Under the pieces are notes generated by a model, which was not told the origin of the DNA, did not search any database, and saw only the letters and a list, made by a program, of their open reading frames with translations. A program made the translations under genes and the position numbers. From an uncultured Dechloromonas sp. (GTDB taxonomy: Bacteria > Pseudomonadota > Gammaproteobacteria > Burkholderiales > Rhodocyclaceae): DNA of 5,716 bases. Positions 5,037-5,716 of the stretch are shown here, one piece after another. Where the stretch lies: NCBI GenBank assembly GCA_946477505.1, contig CAMKYP010000271.1, positions 1 to 5,716 of the forward strand. The letters run 5' to 3'. How positions within the stretch are numbered: the stretch's first letter is position 1; every line of letters begins with the position of its first letter.

Positions 5037-5716
5037 TCATGGTTCGGCGCAGCGTGTGGCAAATTGTACTCCGATATGTAAGCCTTTGGTCATAGGGGCG
5101 CTGTCGAGATACAACTGTGCCCCGTGCAGTTCGGCGATGCGTGCCACGATGGCCAGCCCCAGGCCGCTTCCCGGTTGTCCTGCCTGGTGCAGGCGATGGA
5201 AGCGCTGGAGAACGGTGCTGCGTTCTTCGGGCGGAATGCCGGGGCCGCTGTCGCTGACCGAGAGGGTCAGCTTGTCACCATCGCGCGTGATGCGGACCGA
5301 GACCTGGCCGCCTTCGGGCGTGTAGCGCACGGCGTTATCCACCAGGTTGCGGATCAGCACCCGCAGCCATTCACCTTGACCGGTGAGCGTTGCCGGGCTG
5401 ACCGTGGCGAAATCGAAATCGATGTTGCGGGCCAGTATCTGCGGTCCGAGGTCGGCGCAGACCGATTCGGCGAGGGCGGCCAGATCGACGGGTTTCGGGT
5501 CGGGAAGGCCGGATTCCGGATCGAGGCGGGCGAGCAACAGCATCTGGTCCACGAGATGGGCGGCGCGGGTCAGGCCGTTTTGCAGCTGTTGCAGTGAGCG
5601 GTCGTGCTCTTCTCTGTCGCGGGCACGCTGGGCTACCTGGAGTTGGGCCTGGAGAGCGGCCAGCGGCGTGCGCAACTCGTGCGCGGCGTCGGCCGTGAAT
5701 CGGCGTTCCGCCTCGA
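5037..5716 (-). CDS. Sensor histidine kinase, C-terminal part (QseC/TctE-like)
   Basis: The frame is open from the right edge and ends at a TGA (5039-5037), giving 225 residues of catalytic core; the sensor domain, membrane helices and start codon lie outside. The visible part begins EAERRFTADAAHELRTPLAA, with the phospho-accepting His at visible residue 12 in the HELRTP H-box. The dimerisation helices run to about residue 65. The HATPase domain has the N-box RNLVDNAVRYTP (122-133), G1 DSGPGI (155-160), an F-box around LQRFHRL (169-175) and G2 GSGLGLAIV (182-190), all intact. In two-component signalling such a kinase autophosphorylates and passes phosphate to a response regulator. The FTADAAHELRTPLAAL form is typical of QseC/TctE/PmrB-type kinases, whose OmpR-type regulator gene usually lies just upstream, here outside the window. 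The signal is unknown. The unrecognised gene at 4970 follows on the same strand. Confidence 0.93.
   Translation of the reverse strand, partial: EAERRFTADAAHELRTPLAALQAQLQVAQRARDREEHDRSLQQLQNGLTRAAHLVDQMLLLARLDPESGLPDPKPVDLAALAESVCADLGPQILARNIDFDFATVSPATLTGQGEWLRVLIRNLVDNAVRYTPEGGQVSVRITRDGDKLTLSVSDSGPGIPPEERSTVLQRFHRLHQAGQPGSGLGLAIVARIAELHGAQLYLDSAPMTKGLHIGVQFATRCAEP

Noticed and set aside
1..5716. Search for CRISPR repeats, tRNA, insertion-sequence ends, attachment sites, toxin-antitoxin or defence genes
   Set aside because: No spaced direct repeats, cloverleaf, transposase motifs or terminal inverted repeats were seen by eye; all long real frames are accounted for.

Overview
The window is GC-rich chromosomal DNA with tightly packed genes, and everything in it looks like ordinary proteobacterial housekeeping and signalling. 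The mix suggests a betaproteobacterium, perhaps near the Rhodocyclales, with gammaproteobacteria such as pseudomonads as the alternative: a short-type ferredoxin-NADP+ reductase next to a divergent FinR-type LysR regulator, a four-helix-bundle chemoreceptor and a QseC/TctE-like sensor kinase. This placement is inferred from protein style only. No tRNA, rRNA, CRISPR array, insertion sequence or phage gene was seen.

Layout: (1) 1-158, minus: the first 52 residues of a probable AMP-forming acyl-CoA synthetase/ligase, running off the left edge. (2) 255-1031, minus: complete ferredoxin/flavodoxin-NADP+ reductase (fpr). (3) 1032-1133: a divergent control region with a good sigma-70-like promoter for the regulator and a perfect 12-bp palindrome just before its start codon. 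(4) 1134-2057, plus: LysR-type regulator resembling FinR, the activator of fprA in pseudomonads. (5) 2057-2084: a strong intrinsic terminator with its U-tract on the minus strand. It ends the chemoreceptor transcript and overlaps the regulator's stop codon. (6) 2109-3722, minus: complete methyl-accepting chemotaxis protein. (7) 3723-4001: a gap holding the chemoreceptor leader and an AT-rich stretch with a second perfect 12-bp palindrome. (8) 4002-4970, minus: an unrecognised, apparently soluble 322-residue protein. (9) 5037-5716, minus: the C-terminal 225 residues of a sensor histidine kinase, running off the right edge.

Functionally, the fpr-finR pair forms one unit. The regulator probably senses redox or superoxide-related stress, or a sulfur-related signal, and turns on the reductase, which exchanges electrons between NADPH and ferredoxin or flavodoxin. 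The chemoreceptor is a stand-alone gene with its own leader and terminator. The sensor kinase and the unknown protein lie on the same strand 65 bp apart with no convincing terminator between them, so they may be co-transcribed.

I found no convincing new multi-gene system. The items most worth a second look are the unrecognised 322-residue protein beside the kinase, the fpr/finR operator architecture, and the possibly near-leaderless start of the ligase gene.
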